Positions 53,101 through 64,000 of a stretch of DNA of 64,000 bases are shown in pieces; the first letter of the stretch is position 1; each line of letters begins with the position of its first letter. The notes under the pieces were generated by a model, which worked only from the letters and a program-made list of their open reading frames with translations, had not been told where the DNA came from and ran no database searches. The stretch spans positions 32,954,129 to 33,018,128 of the forward strand of contig OY743180.1 of NCBI GenBank assembly GCA_963555705.1, written 5' to 3'. This DNA is from Ligustrum vulgare. Lineage: Eukaryota; Streptophyta; Magnoliopsida; Lamiales; Oleaceae. A program made the translations under genes and the position numbers.

Positions 53101-54416
53101 ATTAATATACGTTTTTTAAAGTTTATTTCTTTTTATTTTCTTATTCTAAATATAAATATTTTTAAAATGTATATAATCTAAACACTTCAATTTCTGACTA
53201 AAATATCTTTTAAATAAAATAAGTAACTCTTTTAAAATTTGTGATTTCTGATACTTCCTTCAATCAAAGGGAGAGAAAAAAAATAATGTCTTCTTGAATT
53301 AATTTTTTTCTTTCATATAACAATTTTTTTTTTTTAAATGAAACAATTCTTCTAAGAGGCCTTAAGGGGAGAATGTTTTTTAATATATTACACTCAAACA
53401 TTTTTCCGAGTATTTTACCATCGCATCTTTTTAATAAATTCGTATGAACCGTTAGTTTTAATTAATATACGTTTTTTAAAGTTTATTTCCTTTTATTTTC
53501 TTATTCTAAATATAAGTATTTTTCAAATATATATAATCTAAACACTTCAATTTCTTACTAAAAATCCTTTTAAATAAAATAAGCAACTCTTTTATAATTT
53601 GTTATTTCTGATACTTCCTTCAATCAAAGGGAGAAAAAAAAATGAGGACTTCATGAATTAATTTTTTTCATTCATATAACAATTTTTTTTAAAGGAAACA
53701 ATTCTTCTAAGAGGCCTTAAAGGGAGAATGTTTTTTAATAAATTACCCTCAAACCTTTTTCCGAGTATTTTACCATCGCATCTTTTTAATAAATTCGTAT
53801 TAACTGTTAGTTTTAATTAATATACGTTTTTTAAATTTTATTTCTTTTTATTTTCTTATTCTAAATATAAATATTTTTAAAATGTATATAATCTAAACAC
53901 TTCAATTTCTGACTAAAATATCTTTTAAATAAAATAAGTAACTCTTTTAAAATTTGTGATTTCTGATACTTCCTTCAATCAAAGGGAGAGAGAAAAAATA
54001 AGGTCTTCTTGAATTAATTTTTTTCATTCATATATCATTTTTTTTTTAAAGGAAACAATTCTTCTAAGAGGTTTTAAAGGGAGAATGTTTTTAAATAAAT
54101 TACCCTCAAACCTTTTTCCGAGTATTTTACCATCGCATCTATTTAATAAATTTGTATTAACCGTTAGTTTTAATTAATATACGTTTTTTAAAGTTTATTT
54201 CTTTTTATTTTCTCATTCTAAATACAAATATTTTTAAAATGTATATAATCTAAACACTTCAATTTCTGACTAAAAAACCTTTTAAATGAAATAAGCATCT
54301 CTTTTATAATTTGTGATTTCTGATACTTCCTTCAATCAAACGGAGAAAAAAATATGAGAACTTCTTGAATTAATTTTTTTCATTCATATATCAATTTTTT
54401 TTTTTAAAGGAAACAA
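50121..54416 (+). repeat. Two copies of a ~2.15-kb hexamer (C-K-G-K-G-A)
   Basis: Units 50121, 50480, 50836, 51197, 51553 and 51910 correspond to 52266, 52631, 52987, 53347, 53702 and 54059, at offsets of 2145-2151 bp. The G to K joint in the middle of each copy is unusual. An A-preceding tail ('aggtcttcttg', or 'atgtcttcttg' in copy 2) is joined to the K-preceding 'ttttttctttcatataac' (about 51140-51165 and 53290-53315). This suggests a K-G pair was inserted into the C-K-G-A tetramer by exchange and the hexamer then doubled. The T run before 52631 is 17 nt (52603-52619), the longest I noted. Copy 2 has private changes 'atgacgacttc', 'gtatttaacc' and 'taacggttag'. Confidence 0.85.
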
Positions 54417-57400
54417 TTCTTCTAAGAGGCCTTAAAGGGAGAATCTTTTTTAGTAAATTACCCTCAAACCTTTTTCCGAGTATTTTACCATCGCATCTTT
54501 TTAATAAATTCGTATTAACCGTTAGTTTTAATTAATATACGTTTTTTAAAGTTTATTTCTTTTTATTTTCTTATTCTAAATACAAATATTTTTAAAATGT
54601 ATATAATCTAAAAACTTCAATTTCTGACTAAAAAACCTTTTAAATGAAATAAGCAACGCTTTTATAATTTGTGATTTCTGATACTTCCTTCAATCAAAAG
54701 GAGAAAAAAATATGAGAACTTCTTGAATTAATTTTTCTCTTTCATATAACAATTTTTTTTTTTTAAATGAAACAATTCTTCTAAGAGGCCTTAAGGGGAG
54801 AATGTTTTTTAATATATTACACTCAAACATTTTTCCGAGTATTTTACCATCGCATCTTTTTAATAAATTCGTATGAACCGTTAGTTTTAATTAATATACG
54901 TTTTTTAAAGTTTATTTCTTTTTATTTTCTTATTCTAAATATAAGTATTTTTCAAATATATATAAACTAAACACTTCAATTTCTTACTAAAAATCCTTTT
55001 AAATAAAATAAGCAACTCTTTTATAATTATTTATTTCTGATACTTCCTTCAATCAAAGGGAGAAAAAAAAATGAGGACTTCATGAATTAATTTTTTTCAT
55101 TCATATAACAATTTTTTTCAAAGGAAACAATTCTTCTAAGAGGCCTTAAAGGGAGAATGTTTTTTAATAAATTACCCTCAAACCTTTTTCCGAGTATTTT
55201 ACCATCGCATCTTTTTAATAAATTCGTATTAACTGTTAGTTTTAATTAATATACGTTTTTTAAAGTTTATTTCTTTTTATTTTCTTATTCTAAATATAAA
55301 TATTTTTAAAATGTATATAATCTAAACACTTCAATTTCTGACTAAAATATCTTTTAAATAAAATAAGTAACTCTTTTAAAATTTGTGATTTCTGATACTT
55401 CCTTCAATCAAAGGGAGAGAAAAAAAATAAGGTCTTCTTGAATTAATTTTTTTCATTCATATATCATTTTTTTTTTAAAGGAAACAATTCTTCTAAGAGG
55501 CCTTAAAGGGAGAATGTTTTTAAATAAATTACCCTCAAACCTTTTTTCGAGTATTTTACCATCGCATCTATTTAATAAATTTGTATTAACCGTTAGTTTT
55601 AATTAATATACGTTTCTTAAAGTTTATTTCTTTTTATTTTCTTATTCTAAATACAAATATTTTTAAAATGTATATAATCTAAACACTTCAATTTCTGACT
55701 AAAAAACATTTTAAATGAAATAAGCATCTCTTTTATAATTTGTGATTTCTGATACTTCCTTCAATCAAACGGAGAAAAAAAATATGAGAACTTCTTGAAT
55801 TAATTTTTTTCATTCATATATCAATTTTTTTTTTTTAAAGGAAACAATTCTTCTAAGAGGCCTTAAAGGGAGAATCTTTTTTAGTAAATTACCCTCAAAC
55901 CTTTTTCCGAGTATTTTACCATCGCATCTTTTTAATAAATTCGTATTAACCGTTAGTTTTAATTAATATACGTTGTTTAAAGTTTATTTCTTTTTATTTT
56001 CTTATTCTAAATACAAATATTTTTAAAATGTATATAATCTAAAAACTTCAATTTCTGACTAAAAAACCTTTTAAATGAAATAAGCAACGCTTTTATAATT
56101 TGTGATTTCTGATACTTCCTTCAATCAAAAGGAGAAAAAAATATGAGAACTTCTTGAATTAATTTTTTTCTTTCATATAACAATTTTTTTTTTTTTTTAA
56201 ATGAAACAATTCTTCTAAGAGGCCTTAAGGGGAGAATGTTTTTTAATATATTACACTCAAACATTTTTCCGAGTATTTTACCATCGCATCTTTTTAATAA
56301 ATTCGTATGAACCGTTAGTTTTAATTAATATACGTTTTTTAAAGTTTATTTCTTTTTATTTTCTTATTCTAAATATAAGTATTTTTCAAATATATATAAT
56401 CTAAACACTTCAATTTCTTACTAAAAATCCTTTTAAATAAAATAAGCAACTCTTTTATAATTTGTTATTTCTGATACTTCCTTCAATCAAAGGGAGAAAA
56501 AAAAATGAGGACTTCTTGAATTAATTTTTTTCATTCATATAACAATTTTTTTTAAAGGAAACAATTCTTCTAAGAGGCCTTAAAGGGAGAATGTTTTTTA
56601 ATAAATTACCCTCAAACCTTTTTTCGAGTATTTTACCATCGCATCTTTTTAATAAATTCGTATTAACTGTTAGTTTTAATTAATATACGTTTTTTAAAGT
56701 TTATTTCTTTTTATTTTCTTATTCTAAATATAAATATTTTTCAAATATATAAAATCTAAACACTTCAATTTCTGACTAAAAAGTCCTTTAAATAAAATAA
56801 GTAACTCTTTTAAAATTTGTGAGTTCTGATACTTCCTTCAATCAAAGGGAGAAAAAAAAAAAAAGGTCTTCTTGAATTAATTTTTTTCATTCACATATCA
56901 ATTTTTTTTTTAAAGGAAACAATTCTTCTAGGAGGCCATAAAGGGAGAATGTTTTTAAATAAATTACCCTCAAACCTTTTTCCGAGTATTTTACCATCGC
57001 ATCTATTTAATAAATTTGTATTAACCATTAGTTTTAATTAATATACGTTTTTTAAAGTTTATTTCTTTTTATTTTCTTATTCTAAATACAAATATTTTTA
57101 AAATGTATATAATCTAAACACTTCAATTTCTGACTAAAAAACCTTTTAAATGAAATAAGCAACTCTTTTATAATTTGTGATTTCTGATACTTCCTTCAAT
57201 CAAAAGGAGAAAAAAATATGAGAACCTCTTGAATTAATTTTTTTCTTTCATATAACAATTTTTTTTTTTTAAATGAAACAATTCTTCTAAGAGGCCTTAA
57301 GGGGAGAATGTTTTTTAATATATTACACTCAAACATTTTTACAAATATTTTACCATCGCATCTTTTTAATAAATTCGTATTAACCGTTAGTTTTAATTAA

Positions 57401-58355
57401 TATACGTTTTTTAAAGTTTATTTCCTTTTATTTTCTTATTCTAAATATAAATATTTTTCAAATATATATAATCTAAACACTTCAATTTCTTACTAAAAAT
57501 TCTTTTAAATAAAATAAGCAACTCTTTTATAATTTGTTATTTCTAATACTTCCTTCAATCAAAGGGAGAAAAAAAAATGAGGACTTCTTGAATTAATTTT
57601 CTTTCATTCATATAACAATATTTTTTAAAGGAAACAATTCTTCTAAGAGGCCTTAAAGGGAGAATGTTTTTTAATAAATTACCCTCAAACCTTTTTCCGA
57701 GTATTTTACCATCGCATCTTTTTAATAAATTCGTATTAACCGTTAGTTTTAATTAATATACGTTTTTTAAAGTTTATTTCTTTTTATTTTCTTATTCTAA
57801 ATACAAATATTTTTAAAATGTATATAATCTAAACACTTCAATTTCTGACTAAAAAACCTTTTAAATGAAATAAGCAACGCTTTTATAATTTGTGATTTCT
57901 GATACTTCCTTCAATCAAAAGGAGAAAAAAATATGAGAACTTCTTGAATTAATTTTTTTCTTTCATATATCAATTTTTTTTTTTAAAGGAAACAATTCTT
58001 CTAAGAGGCCTTAAAGGGACAATCTTTTTTAGTAAATTACCCTCAAACCTTTTTCCGAGTATTTTACCATCGCATCTTTTTAATAAATTCGTATTAACCG
58101 TTAGTTTTAATTAATATACGTTTTTTAAAGTTTATTTCTTTTTATTTTCTTATTCTAAATACAAATATTTTTAAAATGTATATAATCTAAACACTTCAAT
58201 TTCTGACTAAAAAACCTTTTAAATGAAATAAGCAACGCTTTTATAATTTGTGATTTCTGATACTTCCTTCAATCAAAAGGAGAAAAAAATATGAGAACTT
58301 CTTGAATTAATTTTTTTCTTTCATATAACAATTTTTTTTTTTTTAAATGAAACAA
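54417..58355 (+). repeat. C-K-G-A tetramers with an inserted foreign K-G pair
   Basis: Units start at 54417 (C), 54776 (K), 55131 (G), 55488 (A), 55848 (C), 56210 (K), 56565 (G), 56923 (A, 'gaggccataaag', 'taaccatta'), 57282 (K, older form), 57638 (G) and 57996 (C). 54417 to 55848 is 1431 bp. The K-G pair at 57282-57995 does not fit the local K form; it matches 20107-20820. The tail at 55021 has 'ataattatttatttc', repeated at about 58602 and 60392. Units 54776-55488 correspond to 58356-59070 at offset 3580-3582. Confidence 0.8.
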
Positions 58356-60859
58356 TTCTTCTAAGAGGCCTTAAGGGGAGAATGTTTTTTAATATATTAC
58401 ACTCAAACATTTTTCCGAGTATTTTACCATCGCATCTTTTTAATAAATTCGTATGAACCGTTAGTTTTAATTAATATACGTTTTTTAAAGTTTATTTCTT
58501 TTTATTTTCTTATTCTAAATATAAGTATTTTTCAAATATATATAATCTAAACACTTCAATTTCTTACTAAAAATCCTTTTAAATAAAATAAGCAACTCTT
58601 TTATAATTATTTATTTCTGATACTTCCTTCAATCAAAGGGAGAAAAAAAAATGAGGACTTCATGAATTAATTTTTTTCATTCATATAACAATTTTTTTCA
58701 AAGGAAACAATTCTTCTAAGAGGCCTTAAAGGGAGAATGTTTTTTAATAAATTACCCTCAAACCTTTTTCCGAGTATTTTACCATCGCATCTTTTTAATA
58801 AATTCGTATTAACTGTTAGTTTTAATTAATATACGTTTTTTAAAGTTTATTTCTTTTTATTTTCTTATTCTAAATATAAATATTTTTAAAATGTATATAA
58901 TCTAAACACTTCAATTTCTGACTAAAATATCTTTTAAATAAAATAAGTAACTCTTTTAAAATTTGTGATTTCTGATACTTCCTTCAATCAAAGGGAGAGA
59001 AAAAAAATAAGGTCTTCTTGAATTAATTTTTTTCATTCATATATCATTTTTTTTTTTTAAAGGAAACAATTCTTCTAAGAGGCCTTAAAGGGAGAATGTT
59101 TTTAAATAAATTACCCTCAAACCTTTTTCCGAGTATTTTACCATCGCATCTATTTAATAAATTTGTATTAACCGTTAGTTTTAATTAATATACGTTTTTT
59201 AAAGTTTATTTCTTTTTATTTTCTTATTCTAAATACAAATATTTTTAAAATGTATATAATCTAAACACTTCAATTTCTGACTAAAAAACCTTTTAAATGA
59301 AATAAGCAACGCTTTTATAATTTGTGATTTCTGATACTTCCATCAATCAAAAGGAGAAAAAAATATGAGAACTTCTTGAATTAATTTTTTTCTTTCATAT
59401 ATCAATTTTTTTTTTTAAAGGAAACAATTCTTCTAAGAGGCCTTAAAGGGAGAATCTTTTTTAGTAAATTACCCTCAAACCTTTTTCCGAGTATTTTACC
59501 ATCGCATCTTTTTAATAAATTCGTATTAACCGTTAGTTTTAATTAATATACGTTTTTTAAAGTTTATTTCTTTTTATTTTCTTATTCTAAATACAAATAT
59601 TTTTAAAATGTATATAATCTAAACACTTCAATTTCTGACTAAAAAACCTTTTAAATGAAATAAGCAACGCTTTTATAATTTGTGATTTCTGATACTTCCT
59701 TCAATCAAAAGGAGAAAAAAATATGAGAACTTCTTGAATTAATTTTTTTCTTTCATATATCAATTTTTTTTTTTAAAGGAAACAATTCTTCTAAGAGGCC
59801 TTAAAGGGAGAATCTTTTTTAGTAAATTACCCTCAAACCTTTTTCCGAGTATTTTACCATCGCATCTTTTTAATAAATTCGTATTAACCGTTAGTTTTAA
59901 TTAATATACGTTTTTTAAAGTTTATTTCTTTTTATTTTCTTATTCTAAATACAAATATTTTTAAAATGTATATAATCTAAACACTTCAATTTCTGACTAA
60001 AAAACCTTTTAAATGAAATAAGCAACGCTTTTATAATTTGTGATTTCTGATACTTCCTTCAATCAAAAGGAGAAAAAAATATGAGAACTTCTTGAATTAA
60101 TTTTTTTCTTTCATATAACAATTTTTTTTTTTTTAAATGAAACAATTCTTCTAAGAGGCCTTAAGGGGAGAATGTTTTTTAATATATTACACTCAAACAT
60201 TTTTCCGAGAATTTTACCATCGCATCTTTTTAATAAATTCGTATGAACCGTTAGTTTTAATTAATATACGTTTTTTAAAGTTTATTTCTTTTTATTTTCT
60301 TATTCTAAATATAAGTATTTTTCAAATATATATAATCTAAACACTTCAATTTCTTACTAAAAATCCTTTTAAATAAAATAAGCAACTCTTTTATAATTAT
60401 TTATTTCTGATACTTCCTTCAATCAAAGGGAGAAAAAAAAATGAGGACTTCATGAATTAATTTTTTTCATTCATATAACAATTTTTTTTAAAGGAAACAA
60501 TTCTTCTAAGAGGCCTTAAAGGGAGAATGTTTTTTAATAAATTACCCTCAAACCTTTTTCCGAGTATTTTACCATCGCATCTTTTTAATAAATTCGTATT
60601 AACTGTTAGTTTTAATTAATATACGTTTTTTAAAGTTTATTTCTTTTTATTTTCTTATTCTAAATATAAATATTTTTAAAATGTATATAATCTAAACACT
60701 TCAATTTCTGACTAAAATTTCTTTTAAATAAAATAAGTAACTCTTTTAAAATTTGTGATTTCTGATACTTCCTTCAATCAAAGGGAGAGAAAAAAAATAA
60801 GGTCTTCTTGAATTAATTTTTTTCATTCATATATCATTTTTTTTTTTTAAAGGAAACAA
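58356..60859 (+). repeat. K-G-A-C-C pentamer (1,790 bp) and start of its repeat
   Basis: Units start at 58356 (K), 58711 (G), 59070 (A), 59428 (C), 59786 (C), 60146 (K) and 60501 (G). K, G and the following A (60860) are displaced by exactly 1790 bp from 58356, 58711 and 59070. The two C units are near copies of each other at 358 bp, so a single-monomer duplication turned a tetramer into a pentamer. The tail of 59070 has a private 'cttccatcaatc' and the K at 60146 a private 'ccgagaatttt'. Confidence 0.85.
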
Positions 60860-63800
60860 TTCTTCTAAGAGGCCTTAAAGGGAGAATGTTTTTAAATAAA
60901 TTACCCTCAAACCTTTTTCCGAGTATTTTACCATCGCATCTATTTAATAAATTTGTATTAACCGTTAGTTTTAATTAATATACGTTTTTTAAAGTTTATT
61001 TCTTTTTATTTTCTTATTCTAAATACAAATATTTTTAAAATGTATATAATCTAAAAACTTCAATTTCTGACTAAAAAACCTTTTAAATGAAATAAGCAAC
61101 GCTTTTATAATTTGTGATTTCTGATACTTCCTTCAATCAAAAGGAGAAAAAAATATGAGAACTTCTTGAATTAATTTTTTTCTTTCATATAACAATTTTT
61201 TTTTTTTAAATGAAACAATTCTTCTAAGAGGCCTTAAGGGGAGAATGTTTTTTAATATATTACACTCAAACATTTTTCCGAGTATTTTACCATCGCATCT
61301 TTTTAATAAATTCGTATGAACCGTTAGTTTTAATTAATATACGTTTTTTAAAGTTTATTTCTTTTTATTTTCTTATTCTAAATATAAGTATTTTTCAAAT
61401 ATATATAATCTAAACACTTCAATTTCTTACTAAAAATCCTTTTAAATAAAATAAGCAACTCTTTTATAATTTGTTATTTCTGATACTTCCTTCAATCAAA
61501 GGGAGAAAAAAAAATGAGGACTTCTTGAATTAATTTTTTTCATTCATATAACAATTTTTTTTAAAGGAAACAATTCTTCTAAGAGGCCTTAAAGGGAGAA
61601 TGTTTTTTAATAAATTACCCTCAAACCTTTTTTCGAGTATTTTACCATCGCATCTTTTTAATAAATTCGTATTAACTGTTAGTTTTAATTAATATACGTT
61701 TTTTAAAGTTTATTTCTTTTTATTTTCTTATTCTAAATATAAATATTTTTCAAATATATAAAATCGAAACACTTCAATTTCTGACTAAAAATTCCTTTAA
61801 ATAAAATAAGTAACTCTTTTAAAATTTGTGATTTCTGATACTTCCTTCAATCAAAGGGAGAAAAAAAAAAAAGGTCTTCTTGAATTAATTTTTTTCATTC
61901 ATATATCAATTTTTTTTTTAAAGGAAACAATTCTTCTAAGAGGCCATAAAGGGAGAATGTTTTTTAATAAATTACCCTCAAACCTTTTTCCTAGTATTTT
62001 ACCATCGCATCTATTTAATAAATTTGTATTAACCGTTAGTTTTAATTAATATACGTTTTTTAAAGTTTATTTCTTTTTATTTTCTTATTCTAAATACAAA
62101 TATTTTTAAAATGTATATAATCTAAACACTTCAATTTCTGACTAAAAAACCTTTTAAATGAAATAAGCAACTCTTTTATAATTTGTGATTTCTGATACTT
62201 CCTTCAATCAAAAGGAGAAAAAAATATGAGAACTTCTTGAATTAATTTTTTTCTTTCATATAACAATTTATTTTTTTTTTAAATGAAACAATTCTTCTAA
62301 GAGGCCTTAAGAGGAGAATGTTTTTTAATATATTACACTCAAACATTTTTACGAATATTTTACCATCGCATCTTTTTAATAAATTCGTATTAACCGTTAG
62401 TTTTAATTAATATACGTTTTTTAAAGTTTATTTCTTTTTATTTTCTTATTCTAAATATAAATATTTTTAAAATGTATATAATCTAAACACTTCAATTTCT
62501 GACTAAAATATCTTTTAAATAAAATAAGTAACTCTTTTAAAATTTGTGATTTCTGATACTTCCTTCAATCAAAGGGAGAGAAAAAAAATAAGGTCTTCTT
62601 GAATTAATTTTTTTCATTCATATATCATTTTTTTTTTTAAAGGAAACAATTCTTCTAAGAGGCCTTAAAGGGAGAATGTTTTTAAATAAATTACCCTCAA
62701 ACCTTTTTCCGAGTATTTTACCATCGCATCTATTTAATAAATTTGTATTAACCGTTAGTTTTAATTAATATACGTTTTTTAAAGTTTATTTCTTTTTATT
62801 TTCTTATTCTAAATACAAATATTTTTAAAATGTATATAATCTAAAAACTTCAATTTCTGACTAAAAAACCTTTTAAATGAAATAAGCAACGCTTTTATAA
62901 TTTGTGATTTCTGATACTTCCTTCAATCAAAAGGAGAAAAAAATATGAGAACTTCTTGAATTAATTTTTTTCTTTCATATAACAATTTTTTTTTTTTAAA
63001 TGAAACAATTCTTCTAAGAGGCCTTAAGGGGAGAATGTTTTTTAATATATTACACTCAAACATTTTTCCGAGTATTTTACCATCGCATCTTTTTAATAAA
63101 TTCGTATGAACCGTTAGTTTTAATTAATATACGTTTTTTAAAGTTTATTTCTTTTTATTTTCTTATTCTAAATATAAGTATTTTTCAAATATATATAATC
63201 TAAACACTTCAATTTCTTACTAAAAATCCTTTTAAATAAAATAAGCAACTCTTTTATAATTTGTTATTTCTGATACTTCCTTCAATCAAAGGGAGAAAAA
63301 AAAATGAGGACTTCTTGAATTAATTTTTTTCATTCATATAACAATTTTTTTTAAAGGAAACAATTCTTCTAAGAGGCCTTAAAGGGAGAATGTTTTTTAA
63401 TAAATTACCCTCAAACCTTTTTTCGAGTATTTTACCATCGCATCTTTTTAATAAATTCGTATTAACTGTTAGTTTTAATTAATATACGTTTTTTAAAGTT
63501 TATTTCTTTTTATTTTCTTATTCTAAATATAAATATTTTTCAAATATATAAAATCGAAACACTTCAATTTCTGACTAAAAATTCCTTTAAATAAAATAAG
63601 TAACTCTTTTAAAATTTGTGATTTCTGATACTTCCTTCAATCAAAGGGAGAAAAAAAAAAAAGGTCTTCTTGAATTAATTTTTTTCATTCATATATCAAT
63701 TTTTTTTTTTAAAGGAAACAATTCTTCTAAGAGGCCATAAAGGGAGAATGTTTTTTAATAAATTACCCTCAAACCTTTTTCCTAGTATTTTACCATCGCA

Positions 63801-64000
63801 TCTATTTAATAAATTTGTATTAACCGTTAGTTTTAATTAATATACGTTTTTTAAAGTTTATTTCTTTTTATTTTCTTATTCTAAATACAAATATTTTTAA
63901 AATGTATATAATCTAAACACTTCAATTTCTGACTAAAAAACCTTTTAAATGAAATAAGCAACTCTTTTATAATTTGTGATTTCTGATACTTCCTTCAATC
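60860..64000 (+). repeat. Doubled A-K-G-A-K pentamer (1,790 bp), cut by the window end
   Basis: Units 60860, 61219, 61574 and 61931 recur at 62650, 63009, 63364 and 63722 (offsets 1790-1791). Private marks are shared by both copies: 'aaaatcgaaacac' (about 61761 and 63551), 'tttcctagtatt' (about 61989 and 63779) and 'aaaattcctttaaat'. The K unit at 62292 is of the older 'tttttacgaat' form with 'cttaagaggag'. Units 56210-57282 are a more distant relative at offset about 5009. The T run before the last unit is 11 nt against 10 in the first copy. The window ends inside the unit that starts at 63722. Confidence 0.9.

Larger units (their letters stand above)
1..64000. repeat. AT-rich ~356-bp satellite DNA array (whole window)
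   Basis: The window is a continuous tandem array. The anchor 'ttcttct' recurs 180 times (13, 369, 725, 1082, 1438 ... 63364, 63722). Spacing is mostly 354-362 bp. Exceptions are nine short units of 336-339 bp, one of 324 bp and one of 365 bp. All copies have the same orientation and no unrelated sequence interrupts them. Most length variation comes from a poly-T run and a poly-A run inside each monomer. Both edges lie inside monomers, so the array continues outside the window. Such arrays are typical of centromeric or pericentromeric heterochromatin in eukaryotes; that location is inferred. No coding potential is seen: both strands are dense in stops, and the longest open frames, about 72 codons, are by-products of the repeat. 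Confidence 0.98.

Noticed and set aside
1..64000. CRISPR-like array of conserved blocks at regular spacing
   Set aside because: The period is about 356 bp and the sequence between conserved blocks is also repeated, so there are no unique spacers and no cas genes.
1..64000. Identification as a known named satellite of a particular insect or plant
   Set aside because: Length and base composition resemble several described satellites, but I could not match the sequence to any from memory. A database search of one monomer would decide.

Overview
The whole window is one uninterrupted head-to-tail array of an AT-rich satellite. The monomer is about 356 bp; one representative unit is about 22% G+C by hand count. 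I located 180 copies of the anchor 'ttcttct' that opens each monomer, from position 13 to 63722, a mean spacing of 355.9 bp. All copies lie in the same orientation. Both window edges fall inside a monomer, so the array is longer than 64 kb. I see no gene, RNA gene, transposon, CRISPR array or unique sequence. This is eukaryotic heterochromatin, most likely centromeric or pericentromeric. The species cannot be named from the sequence; AT-rich satellites of about 360 bp are known in several insects, but I recognised no specific family.

Layout. (I) 1-12.4 kb holds an older mosaic: full-length units, a 336-339 bp subfamily ('D', with a 21-nt internal deletion), and two part-copies of a multi-monomer block 4.9 kb apart. 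Its dominant higher-order unit is a trimer of about 1.05 kb. (II) 12.4-20 kb is a zone of small duplications (711 and 715 bp dimers), mixed monomer types, one unit with a 30-nt deletion and one clear recombinant monomer. (III) 20-44.8 kb has pentameric higher-order repeats (about 1,787-1,791 bp) and ends in two tandem copies of a 16-monomer, 5,714-bp block that look almost identical. (IV) 44.8-64 kb has a 712-bp dimer pattern, then tetramers (1,431 bp), a doubled hexamer (about 2,150 bp) and pentamers (1,790 bp), with its own version of the K monomer.

Monomer classes used below, named for the sequence after 'gggag': G ('aatgttttttaataaat'), C ('aatcttttttagtaaat'), A ('aatgtttttaaataaat' or 'aaacaaat'), TA ('tatgtttttaaataaat'), K ('cttaaggggag' followed by 'tattacactcaaac'; an extra CTTAAG site), D (21-nt deletion) and the 'gttgcc' type. 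A conserved 17-bp site, ATTCGTATTAACCGTTA, matches 7 of the 9 defining positions of the mammalian CENP-B box. Some monomer classes keep it and others have lost it, mostly through C-to-T or G-to-A changes at its CpGs, so intact and degraded sites recur in a regular order within the higher-order repeats. The window reads as a satellite evolving by repeated unequal exchange, with visible exchange junctions and copies of different ages.
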